Assembly: GCA_025362615.1 (NCBI GenBank)
Contig: JANYFQ010000640.1
Span: forward strand, 1 to 5,512
Direction of reading: 5' to 3'
Source of the DNA: Hymenobacter sp.
GTDB lineage: Bacteria > Bacteroidota > Bacteroidia > Cytophagales > Hymenobacteraceae
DNA length: 5,512 nt
Positions 4,175 to 5,512 of the stretch are shown in pieces; the stretch's first letter is position 1, and each line of letters opens with the position of its first letter. The notes below the pieces were generated by a model. The model searched no databases. It worked only from the letters and a program-made list of their open reading frames with translations, and was not told where the DNA came from. The position numbers and the translations under genes are program-made.

Positions 4175-5512
4175 ATGCCCGCGTACCACCCTTCCGACCT
4201 CGAAAAAAAGTGGCAAGCCCACTGGAAAACCAACCAGACGTTCCGGGCCGACAACCGCTCCGACAAGCCCAAATATTACGTGCTCGATATGTTTCCGTAC
4301 CCCTCGGGGGCGGGGCTGCACGTCGGGCACCCGCTGGGCTACATTGCCTCCGATATTGTGGCTCGCTTCCGGCGCTTGCAGGGCTACAACGTGCTGCACC
4401 CGATGGGCTTCGACTCGTTTGGGCTGCCCGCCGAGCAGTACGCCATCCAGACCGGCCAACACCCGGCCCTGACCACCGACCGCAACATCGCCACATACAT
4501 CGAGCAGCTTAGCAGCCTGGGCTTTAGCTACGATTGGAGCCGCGAAGTCCGCACCTCGGATGCCTCCTATTACAAGTGGACGCAGTGGATTTTCCTCAAG
4601 CTGTTCAACTCCTGGTACAACCTCGACACCGACCGCGCCGAGCCGCTCACGGCCCTCACCGCGCGCTTTGCCGAGAGTGGCAGCACCGGCATCCGGGCCG
4701 CCGGGGATGACGGCGACCGCCACGATTTCACGGCCGGGCAGTGGGCCATGTTCACCGAAAAGCAGAAGCTGGCCGCCGTGCTCCCCTACCGCCTTGCCTA
4801 CCAGCAGGATACTTCCGTGAACTGGTGCCCCGGCCTGGGCACGGTGCTCTCGAACGATGAGGTGAAGGACGGCCTGAGCGAGCGCGGCGGCTTCCCCGTC
4901 GAGCGCCGCCTCATGCCGCAGTGGAACCTACGCATCACCGCCTACGCCGACCGCCTCCTCGCCGGCCTCGATACTCTCGACTGGCCCGATGCCGTGAAGG
5001 AAATGCAGCGCAACTGGATTGGCAAGAGCATCGGGGCCGAGGTGACGTTCCCGGTGCAAGGTTCCGACACGGCGCAAATCAAGGTTTACACCACCCGCGT
5101 CGATACCATTTACGGGGCCACGTTCCTGGTGCTGGCCCCCGAGCACGAGCTGGTGGATGCCCTCACCACGCCCGCGCAACGCGCTGCCGTGGACGAGTAC
5201 ATCGCCGCCACCAAGCGCCGCTCCGAACGCGACCGCATGACCGACGTAAAGGCCGTGTCGGGCGTTTTCACCGGCGCGTACGCCCTGAACCCGGTGAACA
5301 ACGAGCCCCTGCCCATCTGGCTGGCCGACTACGTGCTGGCCGGCTACGGCACCGGTGCCGTGATGGCCGTGCCCAGCGGCGACCAGCGCGACTGGCTGTT
5401 TGCCACGCACTTCGGCCTGCCCATTCCCGCCATTTCCGATGCCCAAAAGGACATCGACCAGCAGGCCGACCCCACCAAGGAAGGCCGCTACATTAATTCC
5501 GGCATCATCGAC
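4175..5512 (+). CDS. leuS: Leucyl-tRNA synthetase, N-terminal 446 residues (cut by window edge)
   Basis: The product charges tRNA-Leu with leucine in the cytoplasm. From the ATG, 446 codons stay open to the window end, roughly half of a usual bacterial LeuRS. Residues 35-56 contain the class I signature: YVLDMFPYPSG followed by HVGH at 49-52 (the HIGH motif). MGFDSFGLPAE (77-87) is the conserved active-site strand. A segment of about 45 residues (about 158-205) precedes YRLAYQQDTSVNWCP. The CP1 editing domain starts near RNWIGKS (279-285), with the threonine-rich motif TTRVDT at 306-311 and GYGTGAVMAVP at 390-400 followed by SGDQRD (401-406), where E. coli has GHDQRD. The zinc knuckle seen in E. 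coli is missing its CWRC pair; C218 remains. KMSKS lies beyond the window. MPAYHPSDLEKKWQ is a typical family start, and the promoter element upstream fits. Divergent from dnaG. Confidence 0.97.
   Translation, partial: MPAYHPSDLEKKWQAHWKTNQTFRADNRSDKPKYYVLDMFPYPSGAGLHVGHPLGYIASDIVARFRRLQGYNVLHPMGFDSFGLPAEQYAIQTGQHPALTTDRNIATYIEQLSSLGFSYDWSREVRTSDASYYKWTQWIFLKLFNSWYNLDTDRAEPLTALTARFAESGSTGIRAAGDDGDRHDFTAGQWAMFTEKQKLAAVLPYRLAYQQDTSVNWCPGLGTVLSNDEVKDGLSERGGFPVERRLMPQWNLRITAYADRLLAGLDTLDWPDAVKEMQRNWIGKSIGAEVTFPVQGSDTAQIKVYTTRVDTIYGATFLVLAPEHELVDALTTPAQRAAVDEYIAATKRRSERDRMTDVKAVSGVFTGAYALNPVNNEPLPIWLADYVLAGYGTGAVMAVPSGDQRDWLFATHFGLPIPAISDAQKDIDQQADPTKEGRYINSGIID

Noticed and set aside
3849..4472. 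A 207-codon open frame on the plus strand running from the dnaG-leuS spacer into leuS
   Set aside because: It overlaps leuS in another frame, crosses two hairpins and the leuS promoter, and has no coherent protein features.
4928..5446. A 172-codon open frame on the minus strand opposite leuS
   Set aside because: It is a shadow of the leuS coding frame, with no domain and no promoter element of its own.

Overview
This 5.5 kb window looks like chromosomal housekeeping DNA from a GC-rich member of the Bacteroidota, most likely a Hymenobacter-like member of the Cytophagales. The evidence is the GC-rich coding sequence, four promoter candidates carrying the Bacteroidota -7 element TAnnTTTG, the near-absence of Shine-Dalgarno sequences, and DnaG and LeuRS sequences of Bacteroidota character. 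The genus is an inference from sequence style; no database search was possible.

Layout, left to right. Bases 1-382 (minus strand) are the N-terminal 127 codons of a family-4-like glycosyltransferase that runs off the left edge. Bases 383-542 are a spacer with a TAnnTTTG promoter for the glycosyltransferase and two face-to-face arrays of a degenerate octamer that can fold into a large hairpin just after the stop codon of the next gene. Bases 543-1592 (minus) encode a two-transmembrane K+ channel with a cytoplasmic RCK/TrkA module. A 49-bp gap containing a 12-bp perfect palindrome separates it from dnaG (1642-3693, minus), which encodes the replicative primase. Bases 3694-4174 form a 481-bp divergent intergenic region. 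Bases 4175-5512 (plus) are the first 446 codons of leuS (leucyl-tRNA synthetase), which runs off the right edge.

The most interesting part is the dnaG-leuS intergenic region. It holds three promoter-like elements: one for dnaG that would give an almost leaderless mRNA, one for leuS, and one between them that serves no protein gene. The middle one is followed by about 190 bases packed with stable and partly competing helices and ending in a hairpin plus T-rich tract. This is the layout of a free-standing structured small RNA. I could not match it to tmRNA, SRP RNA, RNase P RNA or a riboswitch class that I can recognise. A separate 13-bp perfect hairpin lies between it and the leuS promoter.

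Functionally the genes are primase (replication start), LeuRS (translation), an ion channel and a sugar transferase. dnaG and the channel gene probably share a transcript. No mobile elements, CRISPR arrays, tRNAs or rRNAs are visible.
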